From the NCBI GenBank assembly GCA_964463285.1, contig CAYXBB010000014.1, forward strand, positions 1-41,610: a DNA stretch of 41,610 nt, given 5' to 3'. Position 1 is the first letter of the stretch. Each line of letters begins with the position of its first letter. The notes beneath the pieces are model-generated. The model searched no databases and had not been told where the DNA came from. It saw only the letters and a program-made list of their open reading frames with translations. Below are positions 30,816-39,643 of the stretch, in pieces. Made by a program: the position numbers and the translations under genes. The DNA comes from JAAZLS01 sp964463285 (GTDB taxonomy: Bacteria; Bacillota; Dethiobacteria; DTU022).

Positions 30816-30890
30816 ATACAGAAAAAGACAGGATACTTAGCGATTACCTTCTGTTCTAAAAAATGACATACCGGAATAACTCCCGGGAGG

Positions 30891-30919
30891 TTGTCTAGAT
30901 ACAAATAAAGTAGTAAACT
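30891..30919 (+). promoter_or_regulatory. Candidate sigma-A promoter of the V-type ATPase operon
   Basis: TTGTCT (30891-30896), 17-nt spacer, TAAACT (30914-30919). Start near 30926, leaving a 70-nt AT-rich leader before the first gene. The -10 box is imperfect. Confidence 0.4.
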
Positions 30920-30997
30920 GTACATTAAACAAACAATTTAAAGAAATCCTTCAATGATGGTGGCAGCTTATACTTTACAGAAAAGGTGGTGAGCGGT

Positions 30998-31324
30998 TTG
31001 ACTGTACAACTGGTGCAAGCTATCAGGGAGGCAGAAGGGAAAGCCGGCTCCTTAAATCGGGAGGCCACCTTACAGGCCCGCCAGATTCGCAAACAAGCTG
31101 AAATCGAATCGAGCCGGATAGCGGAACGGTCCCGGGCGGAAACTGCAGCCCGGGTTCAGGAGATACTTGAGCAGGCGGAGAAAGAGGCTCATGAACAGGC
31201 GATACCCCTGGTGGAGGCCCAGCAACAGGAAATGGCCAGGCTTCGGGAGGCGGCGGAAAACAAAGTATCTGCAGCGGCGTCCTTGATCATGGAAAGGATT
31301 GTGAAGCTTCATGCCGATAGTTGA
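30998..31324 (+). CDS. V/A-type ATPase peripheral-stalk subunit (H/G-like)
   Basis: 108 aa, almost entirely a charged, Ala/Glu/Gln-rich coiled coil with no membrane segment, ending in a short hydrophobic helix (AASLIMERIVKL). This is the shape of the small peripheral-stalk subunit (Thermus G, archaeal AhaH, E. hirae NtpF) that dimerises with subunit E. First gene of the operon, as in other bacterial ntp operons. Start: AAAGGTGGTG (30982-30991) is spaced for the TTG at 30998; the GTGs at 30986 and 30989 lie inside it. Overlaps the next gene by 14 nt. Confidence 0.82.
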   Translation: MTVQLVQAIREAEGKAGSLNREATLQARQIRKQAEIESSRIAERSRAETAARVQEILEQAEKEAHEQAIPLVEAQQQEMARLREAAENKVSAAASLIMERIVKLHADS

Positions 31325-33260
31325 AATGAAAAAGTTGTATCTCCTGGCCCACCAGGAAGAGCGAGAAAAGATCATGGGGCTTTTACAAAGATTAGGCACA
31401 CTGGAGTTGGCAAATGTCCAGGACTCCCCGGAATGGGAGGAGATGAAATTTTTAATGGATCCGGATCAATCGGCGGATCAGGCGGGCCCGGTGGAGATCC
31501 GGCTGGGCGAGGTGCGCTATTGCCTGGACTTTCTACAGCGTTACTATCCGGAAAAGAAAAATTTTGTCCAGCAATTTACCGGCTCAAAATTAAATTTGAC
31601 CCGAGAGAAGTTTGACGGCTATATTAGCCGTTCTCAAATGGTGTCGGAGGTATACACCGATTGCCGGAATGCCGAACAGCGGTTGCTTGAAATCCGCAAT
31701 GAGGAGACCCGCTGCGGTAGTTCTCTGATTGAACTAAATCCCTGGAGCGGCTTAGATCTTCCCCTGGGAGAAGTTCGCACTACCGGCAGAACCGGAGCGG
31801 AATTGGCGGTGGTGCCGGTAGAGGAACTGGATGGTTTGCAGAAGACACTGGCAGAGAAAATAGGGGATTGTTACCTGGAAATAATCTTCCGGGACAAAGA
31901 CCAGGCATTTTGTTTCCTGATCTGCCCTATAGAAGATCAACCTGAGGTGCAGGAAATATGCAAGGTAGCCGGAGTTAACAATGTCAGTTTTCCGGGAATC
32001 GAAGGCACGGCTGCGGAAGCGATAACCGGTTTAAGGCGGCGCCTACAGTACCTGGAAGAAGAGAAAGTGGCGGTGAAAGCTCAGGCGGAACAGTTGCTGG
32101 TTCACCGACCCTTGCTTATGGCTTATTATGATTTCCTTCAAAATGAGTTAACCAAACAGGAAGCGATGGCTAATTTGGCCCGCACAGAAGCTGCTTTTTA
32201 CCTGGAGGGATGGATTCCCGTGCCTGCCCTGCCCGATCTGACCACTGCTCTGGAGGAGCAGACCGGCACGGCGGTGTTAGCTGTACGGGATCCGAAACCG
32301 GAAGAGAAGCTTCCTATTTTGCTGGACAACCAGGGCCCTGCGGAGGCCTATGAAGTTGTTACCAGGTTATATGGTTCACCTTCAAAAAATGACTTGGATC
32401 CAACCCCGCTTATGGCCCCGTTCTTTTTTACCTGTTTCGGGATCTGTCTTTCCGATGTCTGTTATGGAATAGTTCTTTCTTTGGTAGCCTTTGTGATGAA
32501 TCGCAGATTGAAACTGGCCGGAATGGGCCGGCAGTTGGTTAACCTTCTTTTCTGGGGCGGCATATCGGCAATTATTTTCGGAGTGCTGATGGGGGGGTGG
32601 TTTGGTGATTTAATCCCCATCAAACCCTTATGGTTTAATCCTTTAGACGACCCCATGCGCATGTTGATATTCTCGTTCGTTGTGGGAATTATCCAGATTT
32701 ATTTTGGGATGGCTATCCAGGCCTATCGCAATATCAAAGACGGCAAACCCTGGGATGCCCTGTTTGATCAAGGGGGATGGTATTTGTTTTTAAACGGGCT
32801 CATTTTGATGATTGTACTAAAGGGCCCGATCGGCAAGTGGGCGGCTATCGGCGGCGCGCTGGTTTTGATCTTAACTCAGGGACGATCTCAAAAAAATCCT
32901 ATCCGCAAGTTGTTAAGCGGCCTGTTAAGCCTTTATAATGTAACCGGATTTTTAAGTGATGTCCTTTCTTATTCACGTTTACTGGCACTGGGTTTGGCAA
33001 CCGGGGTGATAGCCTCGGCAGTTAATACCATGGGCGGCCTGTTGGGCGGTAATATAATCGGCATACCGGCCATGGTGATTCTACTGGCCGGTGGACATAT
33101 ATTTAACCTGGTTATCAGCACACTCAGTTCTTATGTTCATACCAGTCGTCTGCAATACATTGAATTTTTCAGCAAATTTTTTGAAGGCGGAGGCAAAGCA
33201 TTTAAACCTTTTCAGATCAAAACCAAATTTGTGGATGTGGAAGAAAGGGAGGCATGTTGA
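31311..33260 (+). CDS. ntpI: V/A-type ATPase subunit I (membrane stator, subunit a)
   Basis: 649 aa. The N-terminal half (about 1-345) is the cytoplasmic stator arm with coiled coils; the C-terminal half (about 360-630) has seven or so membrane helices. The essential Arg of the ion path is Arg556 in LSYSRLLALGLATG. The start MPIVEMKKLYLL is typical (MxIVKMKK). It links the peripheral stalk to the rotor ring and provides the two half-channels. Overlaps both neighbours. Confidence 0.95.
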   Translation: MPIVEMKKLYLLAHQEEREKIMGLLQRLGTLELANVQDSPEWEEMKFLMDPDQSADQAGPVEIRLGEVRYCLDFLQRYYPEKKNFVQQFTGSKLNLTREKFDGYISRSQMVSEVYTDCRNAEQRLLEIRNEETRCGSSLIELNPWSGLDLPLGEVRTTGRTGAELAVVPVEELDGLQKTLAEKIGDCYLEIIFRDKDQAFCFLICPIEDQPEVQEICKVAGVNNVSFPGIEGTAAEAITGLRRRLQYLEEEKVAVKAQAEQLLVHRPLLMAYYDFLQNELTKQEAMANLARTEAAFYLEGWIPVPALPDLTTALEEQTGTAVLAVRDPKPEEKLPILLDNQGPAEAYEVVTRLYGSPSKNDLDPTPLMAPFFFTCFGICLSDVCYGIVLSLVAFVMNRRLKLAGMGRQLVNLLFWGGISAIIFGVLMGGWFGDLIPIKPLWFNPLDDPMRMLIFSFVVGIIQIYFGMAIQAYRNIKDGKPWDALFDQGGWYLFLNGLILMIVLKGPIGKWAAIGGALVLILTQGRSQKNPIRKLLSGLLSLYNVTGFLSDVLSYSRLLALGLATGVIASAVNTMGGLLGGNIIGIPAMVILLAGGHIFNLVISTLSSYVHTSRLQYIEFFSKFFEGGGKAFKPFQIKTKFVDVEEREAC

Positions 33261-33262
33261 AA

Positions 33263-33733
33263 ATGACCGGGATTGTATTAGCGCTTTTTGGGGTAGCCCT
33301 GGCAGTCATTTTGCCGGGAATAGGCTCTGCCTTCGGGGTGGGTTTAGTAGGGCAGAGCGCGGCAGGGGTGGTTACCGAGGATCCGGATAAATTTGGACAA
33401 ACCTTGTTACTACAAGCCCTCCCCGGCACCCAGGGGATTTATGGTTTGTTAACCGGATTTATTATTATGCTTCGGATCGGAGTTATCGGAGGCCAAATGG
33501 CGCCACTAACTGCAGAGCAAGGACAGGCGGTGTTGATGGCTGCTCTGCCGGTAGCCGTTGTAGGCTTGCTGTCGGCTATTTACCAGGGGCAGGCTGCTTC
33601 TGCCGGAGTGGGTCTAATCGCCAAACGCCCTGAAGAGCTTGGCAAGGCTATTATCTATGCGGTAATGGTAGAAACCTATGCCGTGTTATCGTTGCTGGCG
33701 TCCATCATGTTGATATTTGGCCTTCAGCTATAA
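33263..33733 (+). CDS. ntpK: V/A-type ATPase subunit K (rotor ring proteolipid)
   Basis: 156 aa with four membrane helices: two fused hairpins, the 16-kDa type. Only the second hairpin has the ion-binding carboxylate (Glu137 in MVETYAVLS). The residues around it match the sodium site of E. hirae NtpK in identity and spacing: Leu53-x-x-Thr56-Gln57 (LPGTQ), Tyr60, Gln108 (YQGQ) and Glu137. Sodium coupling is therefore predicted. Start: the GGGAGG at 33247-33252 is 1 nt from the ATG at 33254 and 10 nt from the ATG at 33263, so the latter is preferred; TTG 33257 is also possible. Confidence 0.94.
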   Translation: MTGIVLALFGVALAVILPGIGSAFGVGLVGQSAAGVVTEDPDKFGQTLLLQALPGTQGIYGLLTGFIIMLRIGVIGGQMAPLTAEQGQAVLMAALPVAVVGLLSAIYQGQAASAGVGLIAKRPEELGKAIIYAVMVETYAVLSLLASIMLIFGLQL

Positions 33734-33745
33734 GGAGTTGAGGTA

Positions 33746-34354
33746 ATGAAGCAGGGAGCGGAAAGGATTATCCAACGAATTTTATCCGGAGCCGAATCCC
33801 GGGCGGAGGCCATCCTGGCAGAAGCAAACGAACAGGCTGCCCGGGCAATTGACGGGGCTAAGAAAACGGCAGCAGATAAACAGAAACGGGCACTTAACCA
33901 GGCGGAGCTACAGGCGGCAGAGCAGAAAAGATGTATTCTGGGGACCTATCAGCTGGAAGCCCGGAAAAACATGTTAAAGACTAAGCAAGACATCATTGAA
34001 AATGTATTCAAGCGGGCCTTATACGAACTTTCCAACCTTAGTCAGGAAGATTACTTTCAACTTTTAAGCAGAATAATAGTAACAGCGGTGGAAAAAGGTG
34101 ATGAAACGGTAATTTTGTCTCCCCGGGATAAAGAGCGAGTCCCGGCCGGTTTTTGGGAAAATATCAATCGCCGTTTGCAGGATACGGGCCGGAAGGGGCA
34201 ACTGATTCTGGCCGAAGAAACCCGTGATATGTCCGGGGGAGTAGTTCTTCAGGCGGGAGATATAGAAATAAACAGCTCTTTTAACGCATTGCTGGAGATG
34301 TACCGGGAAGAGCTGGAGCCTGTGGTAGCGGCACTGCTATTTGAAAGTAAGTAA
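33746..34354 (+). CDS. ntpE: V/A-type ATPase subunit E (peripheral stalk)
   Basis: 202 aa. N-terminal coiled coil (about 1-100; repeated Ala/Glu/Lys/Gln heptads) and a globular C-terminal domain (about 105-200) with RIIVTAVEKGDETVILSP and the conserved GGVVLQAGDIEINSSFNALLE-type end, which contacts subunit B at the top of the catalytic head. ATG at 33746 after GAGTTGAGGT. Pairs with the small coiled-coil subunit encoded at 30998. Confidence 0.93.
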   Translation: MKQGAERIIQRILSGAESRAEAILAEANEQAARAIDGAKKTAADKQKRALNQAELQAAEQKRCILGTYQLEARKNMLKTKQDIIENVFKRALYELSNLSQEDYFQLLSRIIVTAVEKGDETVILSPRDKERVPAGFWENINRRLQDTGRKGQLILAEETRDMSGGVVLQAGDIEINSSFNALLEMYREELEPVVAALLFESK

Positions 34355-34396
34355 GCGCAAACTTCCCAATTGTTTTTGCAAAGGGAGCGGAATGTT

Positions 34397-35404
34397 ATGG
34401 CTGTAAGCAAGACTAAATATGCTTATGCGGTAGGACGGATCAGGGTTTTAGAAACCAGGCTTTTAGATAAAGGAAAGCTTGATAGAATGCTGGAAGCAAA
34501 TACAGCGGAAGAAGCCTTGAAAGTGCTGGCAGAAACTAGTTACAGCAATTACCTGGCCGATATTTCCGAAGTTTATGATTTTGAAACGATACTAAAAAAA
34601 GAAATGGCCCAAATATTTGTCGAGTTTGAAAAAATGAGCCCCCAGCCCGAACCAGTGGCTTTAATGGTGCTTAACTATGACTTCCATAATCTAAAGGTGC
34701 TTTTCAAAAATAAATTTTTGAACGTAAAAAATAACGATATTTTATTTCCCGCCGGAACGATACCCCTCCATCAATTGAAATATGCGGTGGAGGAAGAAAA
34801 TTTTCGCGATCTTCCTGAAGCCATGCGGCGGGCCGGAGAGAAAATTTTAGAGGAATTTGTTGTTTCTCGGGATCCACAGGTGATTGATCTTTATCTGGAT
34901 CGCACTTTGTTTGAAATGAGGTTGGCTGCATCCCGGGAAACCGGCTCTGATTTTCTGGAAGGTTTATTTCAAAGGCAAGTGGATCTGCTTAATATTAATA
35001 CCTTTTTGCGAATAAGAAAGATGGGCAGGTCTGGCGAATTTTTAAAAAAAACCTTGCTTCCAGGCGGGTTAATTGACCGGGTATTGTTTTTAAACCTGTT
35101 GGATGAGGGACTTGAGGGGTTGATCAGCGAATTATCCACTACCCTTTATTCGGATATTGCAGGGGAGGGGATCCGGGACTGGCAGGAAACTGAAACCGCT
35201 ACCCGTTTAGAAAAACTTGCCGACGATTTTATTACGGTTTACCTGCAGAAGGGAAAATCTTCACCGTTTGGCCTGGAACCTTTGATAGGTTACCTGTGGG
35301 CAAAACAGATCGAGATAAAAAATATCCGCTTGATCATGGTAGGAAAAACTAACGGTCTGCCTGTAGGAGCGATTAGGGAGCGATTGCGCAATGTCTATCT
35401 ATAA
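34397..35404 (+). CDS. ntpC: V/A-type ATPase subunit C (d-type rotor adaptor)
   Basis: 335 aa, soluble, alpha-helical; a funnel-shaped subunit that couples the central stalk to the K ring. Characteristic segments: KYAYAVGRIRVLETRLLD at the start, VLNYDFHNLKVLFKNKFL around 95-112, and a C-terminal LIGYLWAKQIEIKNIRLIMVGK. ATG at 34397 is 8 nt from AAGGGAGCGG; the open frame's upstream start at 34370 has no ribosome site. Overlaps the next gene by 14 nt. Confidence 0.93.
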   Translation: MAVSKTKYAYAVGRIRVLETRLLDKGKLDRMLEANTAEEALKVLAETSYSNYLADISEVYDFETILKKEMAQIFVEFEKMSPQPEPVALMVLNYDFHNLKVLFKNKFLNVKNNDILFPAGTIPLHQLKYAVEEENFRDLPEAMRRAGEKILEEFVVSRDPQVIDLYLDRTLFEMRLAASRETGSDFLEGLFQRQVDLLNINTFLRIRKMGRSGEFLKKTLLPGGLIDRVLFLNLLDEGLEGLISELSTTLYSDIAGEGIRDWQETETATRLEKLADDFITVYLQKGKSSPFGLEPLIGYLWAKQIEIKNIRLIMVGKTNGLPVGAIRERLRNVYL

Positions 35405-35720
35405 GATAGCCGTAATTGGCGATAAGGACTCCATTTTGGGATTTAAAACCTTAGGTGTAGATACTTTTCCGGTGACTACTGCCGGGGAAGCGCTTTCTGT
35501 ATTAAGGAAGCTTTCCGGTCAAACTTACGGGGTTATTTTTATCACCGAGGAGCTGGCAGAACAATTGGAGGACCCCCTGGAGGAGCTAAACAAACGGTTT
35601 TTACCGGCGGTAGTCTTGATACCTAATAGCCGGGGAACTCTGGGAATAGGGATGCAAAATATTAAACAAAAAGTAGAGAAAGCAATTGGTGCTGATATTC
35701 TCTTTAGGAAAGAAGGGTGA
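35391..35720 (+). CDS. V/A-type ATPase subunit F (central stalk)
   Basis: 109 aa Rossmann-like small subunit. Starts YKIAVIGDKDSILGFKTLGVDTFPV, followed by YGVIFITEELAEQL and VVLIPNSRGTLGIGMQNIKQKVEKAIGADIL, which is the archetypal F-subunit pattern. Together with D it forms the rotating central shaft. ATG at 35391 inside the end of ntpC. Named ntpG in E. hirae and atpF in Thermus-style naming, hence no symbol is given. Confidence 0.94.
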   Translation: MSIYKIAVIGDKDSILGFKTLGVDTFPVTTAGEALSVLRKLSGQTYGVIFITEELAEQLEDPLEELNKRFLPAVVLIPNSRGTLGIGMQNIKQKVEKAIGADILFRKEG

Positions 35721-35724
35721 GACT

Positions 35725-37509
35725 TTGGGAGAAGGAAAAATAATCAAAGTTTCTGGCCCTCTGGTAGTGGCCGATAATATGGCAGGAGCCCGAATGTACG
35801 ATCTGGTCAGGGTAAGCGAATCCCGGCTGATGGGCGAGATAATCGAGCTGCAGGAAGACCGGGCTTCCATTCAGGTTTATGAGGAAACCGGAGGACTGGG
35901 GCCGGGGGAACCCGTATATAATACCGGAACACCTTTAAGCGTGGAACTGGCTCCGGGCCTTATTGAAGGGATTTTTGACGGTGTTCAGCGCCCCCTGGAT
36001 ATTATTCAAAAACAGGTTGGTGATTATATTACCCGGGGGGTGGAAGTTCCTTCCCTGAACCGAAAACGGAAGTGGCAATTTGAACCCCGGGTCAAGCCTG
36101 GAGACCAGGTTCAGGCCGGTGATATCCTGGGCACGGTTCAGGAATCCACTCTGGTTGAACACCGGATCATGCTGCCGCCCACCATCTCTTCCGGGAAAAT
36201 TGTAGAGATATTTGAAGGAGAATTTACCATTACAGAGGTGATCTGCCGGGTGGAGGTCGGGCAGGAGGTAGTGGATCTTAACATGATGCAGAAATGGCCC
36301 ATTCGCCGGGGGCGCCCGTATCGCCAGAAGCTGGGTCCCCATATCCCCATGATTACCGGTCAGCGCATAATAGACGCCCTGTTTCCGATAGCCAAGGGGG
36401 GAACCGCCTGTATCCCCGGTCCCTTTGGCAGCGGTAAAACAGTTACCCAACACCAGCTGGCCAAGTGGGCCGATGCAGAGATAGTGGTTTATATCGGCTG
36501 TGGGGAACGGGGCAATGAAATGACCGATGTGTTGATGGAATTTCCGGAGCTGGAAGACCCTACTACCGGGGAGCCCCTGATGAAGCGGACGGTGTTGATT
36601 GCCAATACCTCCAATATGCCGGTGGCGGCACGGGAGGCTTCGATCTATACTGGGATCACCATTGCCGAATATTTCAGAGATATGGGATATAGTGTGGCAC
36701 TTATGGCCGACTCAACCTCCCGGTGGGCAGAGGCACTGCGGGAAATGTCCGGGCGGCTGGAGGAGATGCCTGGCGAGGAGGGATATCCTGCTTATCTGGG
36801 TACCCGGCTTGCAGACTTCTATGAGCGGGCCGGCAGGACCATCTGTTTGGGTCAAGACTCACGGGAAGCGGCGTTAACGGTAGTGGGAGCGGTTTCTCCT
36901 CCCGGGGGAGATCTGTCGGAACCAGTGTCTCAGGCTACCTTGCGGGTGGTAAAAGTATTCTGGGGCCTGGATGCGGCGCTGGCCTACCGCCGACACTTTC
37001 CGGCCATTAACTGGTTGTTAAGCTATTCTCTGTACCTGGAGAACGTAACCCCTTATTTTGATCAGCTTCTGGGGGAAAAATGGTCTGAGCTGCGGCGGGA
37101 GGCGATGCGGCTGTTGCAGGAGGAAGCGGAATTGGAAGAGATTGTGCGCCTGGTGGGGATTGACGCTCTATCTCCCCGGGAAAGACTGATTCTGGAGACC
37201 TCCAAGTCTCTTCGGGAAGATTTTTTACACCAGAATGCCATGCATGAAATTGACACCTATACCCCTGTGCAGAAACAGCTGCTGATGTTGGATCTGATTT
37301 TGTGCTACTACCGGGAAGCGCTAAAACTTGTAGAGAAAGAAGATATTGGCTTAGATCTGGATAAGCTTTTCTCTTTACCGGTTCGGGAACGGATTGCACG
37401 GATCAAGTATGTCCCGGAAGATCGATTGGCTGAGCTGGAATCTATATACGGGGAAATCAAAGAACAGACAGCTTCATTGAGCGGCGAGGGGGAAGAAGAA
37501 GATGCCTAA
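35725..37509 (+). CDS. ntpA: V/A-type ATPase catalytic subunit A
   Basis: 594 aa. N-terminal beta barrel (about 5-70), the A-specific bulge region (about 110-190), nucleotide domain with P-loop GPFGSGKT (Lys238), the catalytic Glu of IGCGERGNEMTDV, then MADSTSRWAEALREMSGRLEEMPGEEGYPAYL, and a C-terminal helical bundle. All catalytic residues are present. TTG start at 35725 (MGEGKIIKVSGP) with AAGGGTGAG just upstream; the earlier frame start at 35686 overlaps the F subunit. Its end overlaps ntpB by 8 nt. Confidence 0.97.
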   Translation: MGEGKIIKVSGPLVVADNMAGARMYDLVRVSESRLMGEIIELQEDRASIQVYEETGGLGPGEPVYNTGTPLSVELAPGLIEGIFDGVQRPLDIIQKQVGDYITRGVEVPSLNRKRKWQFEPRVKPGDQVQAGDILGTVQESTLVEHRIMLPPTISSGKIVEIFEGEFTITEVICRVEVGQEVVDLNMMQKWPIRRGRPYRQKLGPHIPMITGQRIIDALFPIAKGGTACIPGPFGSGKTVTQHQLAKWADAEIVVYIGCGERGNEMTDVLMEFPELEDPTTGEPLMKRTVLIANTSNMPVAAREASIYTGITIAEYFRDMGYSVALMADSTSRWAEALREMSGRLEEMPGEEGYPAYLGTRLADFYERAGRTICLGQDSREAALTVVGAVSPPGGDLSEPVSQATLRVVKVFWGLDAALAYRRHFPAINWLLSYSLYLENVTPYFDQLLGEKWSELRREAMRLLQEEAELEEIVRLVGIDALSPRERLILETSKSLREDFLHQNAMHEIDTYTPVQKQLLMLDLILCYYREALKLVEKEDIGLDLDKLFSLPVRERIARIKYVPEDRLAELESIYGEIKEQTASLSGEGEEEDA

Positions 37510-38884
37510 AGAATACAAAACGATTATGGAGGTAGCCGGCCCTTTAATGCTGGTGGAGCAGGTGGAAGGTGTTAAATATGAAGAGCTGGCCGAGATCCAG
37601 ATGTCGGGTGGAGAAATAAGGCGCGGCCAGGTACTGGAAGTAAGCGGAGACAAGGCCCTGGTGCAAATTTTTGAAGGTTCCACGGGATTGGATCTCCCCT
37701 CCACCCGGGTACGCTTCCTGGGCAAGGGTATTGAGCTGCCGGTTTCCCTGGATATGCTGGGGCGGGTGTTTAGCGGCTTTGGGCTTCCGCGGGACGACGG
37801 TCCCCGGATTATTCCCGAAAAAAGGCTGGATATTAACGGATTTCCGATTAACCCCTACGCCCGGGACTATCCTTCAGAATTTATTCAAACCGGGGTTTCA
37901 GCTATTGATGGGATGAATACCATGGTTAGGGGACAGAAGCTGCCCATATTTTCAGGCTCCGGGCTACCCCATTCCCGGTTGGCGGCCCAGATTGCCCGGC
38001 AGGCCAAGGTGTTGGGCACGGAAGGTAAATTTGCGGTAGTATTTGCAGCCATGGGTATAACATTTGAGGAGGCCGATTATTTTATCACCGATTTTGGACG
38101 CACCGGAGCGATTGAGAGGGCAATTTTGTTTATCAATCTGGCCGACGATCCGGCAATTGAAAGAATTGCTACCCCCCGAATGGCTCTTACCGCTGCGGAA
38201 TATTTGGCTTTTGATCAAAATATGCATGTGCTGGTGATATTAACCGACATGACCAACTATGCGGAGGCGCTGCGGGAAATTTCTGCCGCCCGGAAGGAAG
38301 TTCCCGGCCGGAGGGGTTATCCGGGTTACCTATATACAGACCTGGCCTCCATTTATGAGCGTGCAGGCCGAATCCAGGGGCGGGAAGGTTCAATTACTCA
38401 ACTGCCTATTTTAACCATGCCGGAGGACGATAAAACCCATCCCATTCCGGATTTAACCGGATATATTACTGAAGGACAAATTATATTAAGCCGGGAACTT
38501 CATCGCAAGGGAATTTACCCACCCATAGATGTGCTTCCTTCCCTGTCCCGGCTTAAAGATAAGGGAATTGGTGCCGAGAAAACCAGGGAGGATCATGGTG
38601 ATACCTTGAACCAGCTTTATGCGGCCTATGCCCGGGGAAAAGAAGCCAAAGAACTGGCAGCCATCCTGGGTGAGGCGGCTCTGACCGAAACGGATAAACA
38701 ATTTTCCAGGTTTGCAGATCTATTTGAAGGCAGTTATGTTCAGCAAGGGGAAGAAGAGGACCGCCCCATAACGGAAACCCTGGATAAAGGCTGGGGGCTG
38801 CTAGCTGCTTTGCCGCGAGCCGAGCTAAAGCGGATCAGGGACGAGTATTTGGACAAGTATCTTGCAGCAGTAGAAGGAGAATAG
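37502..38884 (+). CDS. ntpB: V/A-type ATPase subunit B
   Basis: 460 aa non-catalytic partner of A. The P-loop region is replaced by FSGSGLPHSRLAAQIARQA, as in all B subunits. Other B-type blocks: GRVFSGFGLPRDDGP, DGMNTMVRGQKLPIFSGSG, AEYLAFDQNMHVLVILTDMTNYAEALREI, GRRGYPGYLYTDLASIYERAGRI and a C-terminal helical domain ending DEYLDKYLA. A and B alternate in the A3B3 head. ATG at 37502 with GGGGGAAGAA just upstream. Confidence 0.97.
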   Translation: MPKEYKTIMEVAGPLMLVEQVEGVKYEELAEIQMSGGEIRRGQVLEVSGDKALVQIFEGSTGLDLPSTRVRFLGKGIELPVSLDMLGRVFSGFGLPRDDGPRIIPEKRLDINGFPINPYARDYPSEFIQTGVSAIDGMNTMVRGQKLPIFSGSGLPHSRLAAQIARQAKVLGTEGKFAVVFAAMGITFEEADYFITDFGRTGAIERAILFINLADDPAIERIATPRMALTAAEYLAFDQNMHVLVILTDMTNYAEALREISAARKEVPGRRGYPGYLYTDLASIYERAGRIQGREGSITQLPILTMPEDDKTHPIPDLTGYITEGQIILSRELHRKGIYPPIDVLPSLSRLKDKGIGAEKTREDHGDTLNQLYAAYARGKEAKELAAILGEAALTETDKQFSRFADLFEGSYVQQGEEEDRPITETLDKGWGLLAALPRAELKRIRDEYLDKYLAAVEGE

Positions 38885-38888
38885 AGGC

Positions 38889-39527
38889 ATGGAAATTCGG
38901 GTCAATCCCACTCGGATGGAGCTTAACCGTCTAAAAAAAAGACTTACCATGGCCAAGCGCGGACATAAGTTGTTAAAGGACAAGCGGGATGAACTCATCC
39001 GGCAATTTGTAATCCTGGTTAGAAAGAACAAGGATCTTCGTGAGCAGACTGAAAAAGCTTTATCGGAAGCATTTGCCAGGTTTTTGCTTGCCCGGGCAGT
39101 GATGCCTATTGAGTTCTTGGAGAGTGCCCTGATGTACCCTACCCGGCGACTATCTTTGAAGGTAACCCGCAAAAACATCATGAGTGTCTACGCTCCGCAA
39201 TTTTCCTGGGAGGAGGCTGCGGTTACCGAGGAAGGCGGCATTTTCCCCTATGGGTTTGCAGATACATCTGCAGAGTTGGATACTTCTATCGAAACCCTGT
39301 CCAAGGTAATGTCCCGGTTGATGGAACTGGCGGAGATAGAGAAAGCCACCCAATTGTTGGCGGTGGAGATTGAAAAGACCCGCCGGAGGGTAAACGCCCT
39401 GGAATATGTGCTGATCCCACAAATGGAAGACACCATTCGCTACATTACCATGAAGTTGGAGGAAAATGAACGAGGGGCGCTAACCCGTCTGATGAAAATC
39501 AAAGATGTAGTTCGGGCTAACCGATAA
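38889..39527 (+). CDS. ntpD: V/A-type ATPase subunit D (central stalk)
   Basis: 212 aa, two long antiparallel helices (about 5-70 and 130-205) forming the axle. Starts IRVNPTRMELNRLKKRLTMAKRGHKLLKDKRDEL and ends with NALEYVLIPQMEDTIRYITMKLEENERG, both diagnostic. ATG at 38889, GGAG 8 nt upstream, 4 nt after ntpB. Last gene of the operon; a REP-like repeat begins 8 nt after its stop and no classic terminator was found. Confidence 0.96.
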   Translation: MEIRVNPTRMELNRLKKRLTMAKRGHKLLKDKRDELIRQFVILVRKNKDLREQTEKALSEAFARFLLARAVMPIEFLESALMYPTRRLSLKVTRKNIMSVYAPQFSWEEAAVTEEGGIFPYGFADTSAELDTSIETLSKVMSRLMELAEIEKATQLLAVEIEKTRRRVNALEYVLIPQMEDTIRYITMKLEENERGALTRLMKIKDVVRANR

Positions 39528-39534
39528 AAACATT

Positions 39535-39556
39535 ACAAAGGGACGGTTCTTTTGTT
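39535..39556 (+). repeat. REP-like repeat, copy 1
   Basis: ACAAAGGGACGGTTCTTTTG followed by TT: the core GGACGGTTCTTTTG is repeated at 40007-40020, and the GGGACGG part recurs inverted at 40524-40547. The ends ACAAA/TTTGT can pair into a small hairpin. This is the GGGACGGTTCTTTTG type of repeat that accompanies RAYT-family transposases in Clostridia. Confidence 0.55.
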
Positions 39557-39607
39557 AAGACAACTGGAAAGGTGTGCGGTGGCCGCTGGTGGGTTTATGG
39601 CGTATGG

Positions 39608-39637
39608 TTGACACCAACGACAGAATATTGGTATACT
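39608..39637 (+). promoter_or_regulatory. Sigma-A promoter of the 84-residue membrane-protein gene
   Basis: TTGACA (39608-39613), 18-nt spacer, TATACT (39632-39637): one of the best sigma-A matches in the window. The start would be near 39644, giving a leader of about 98 nt. Confidence 0.7.
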
Positions 39638-39643
39638 TTCCTC

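Noticed and set aside
35935..36453. 172-codon open frame on the minus strand inside ntpA
   Set aside because: Shadow of the catalytic ATPase subunit; composition is that of an antisense reading.
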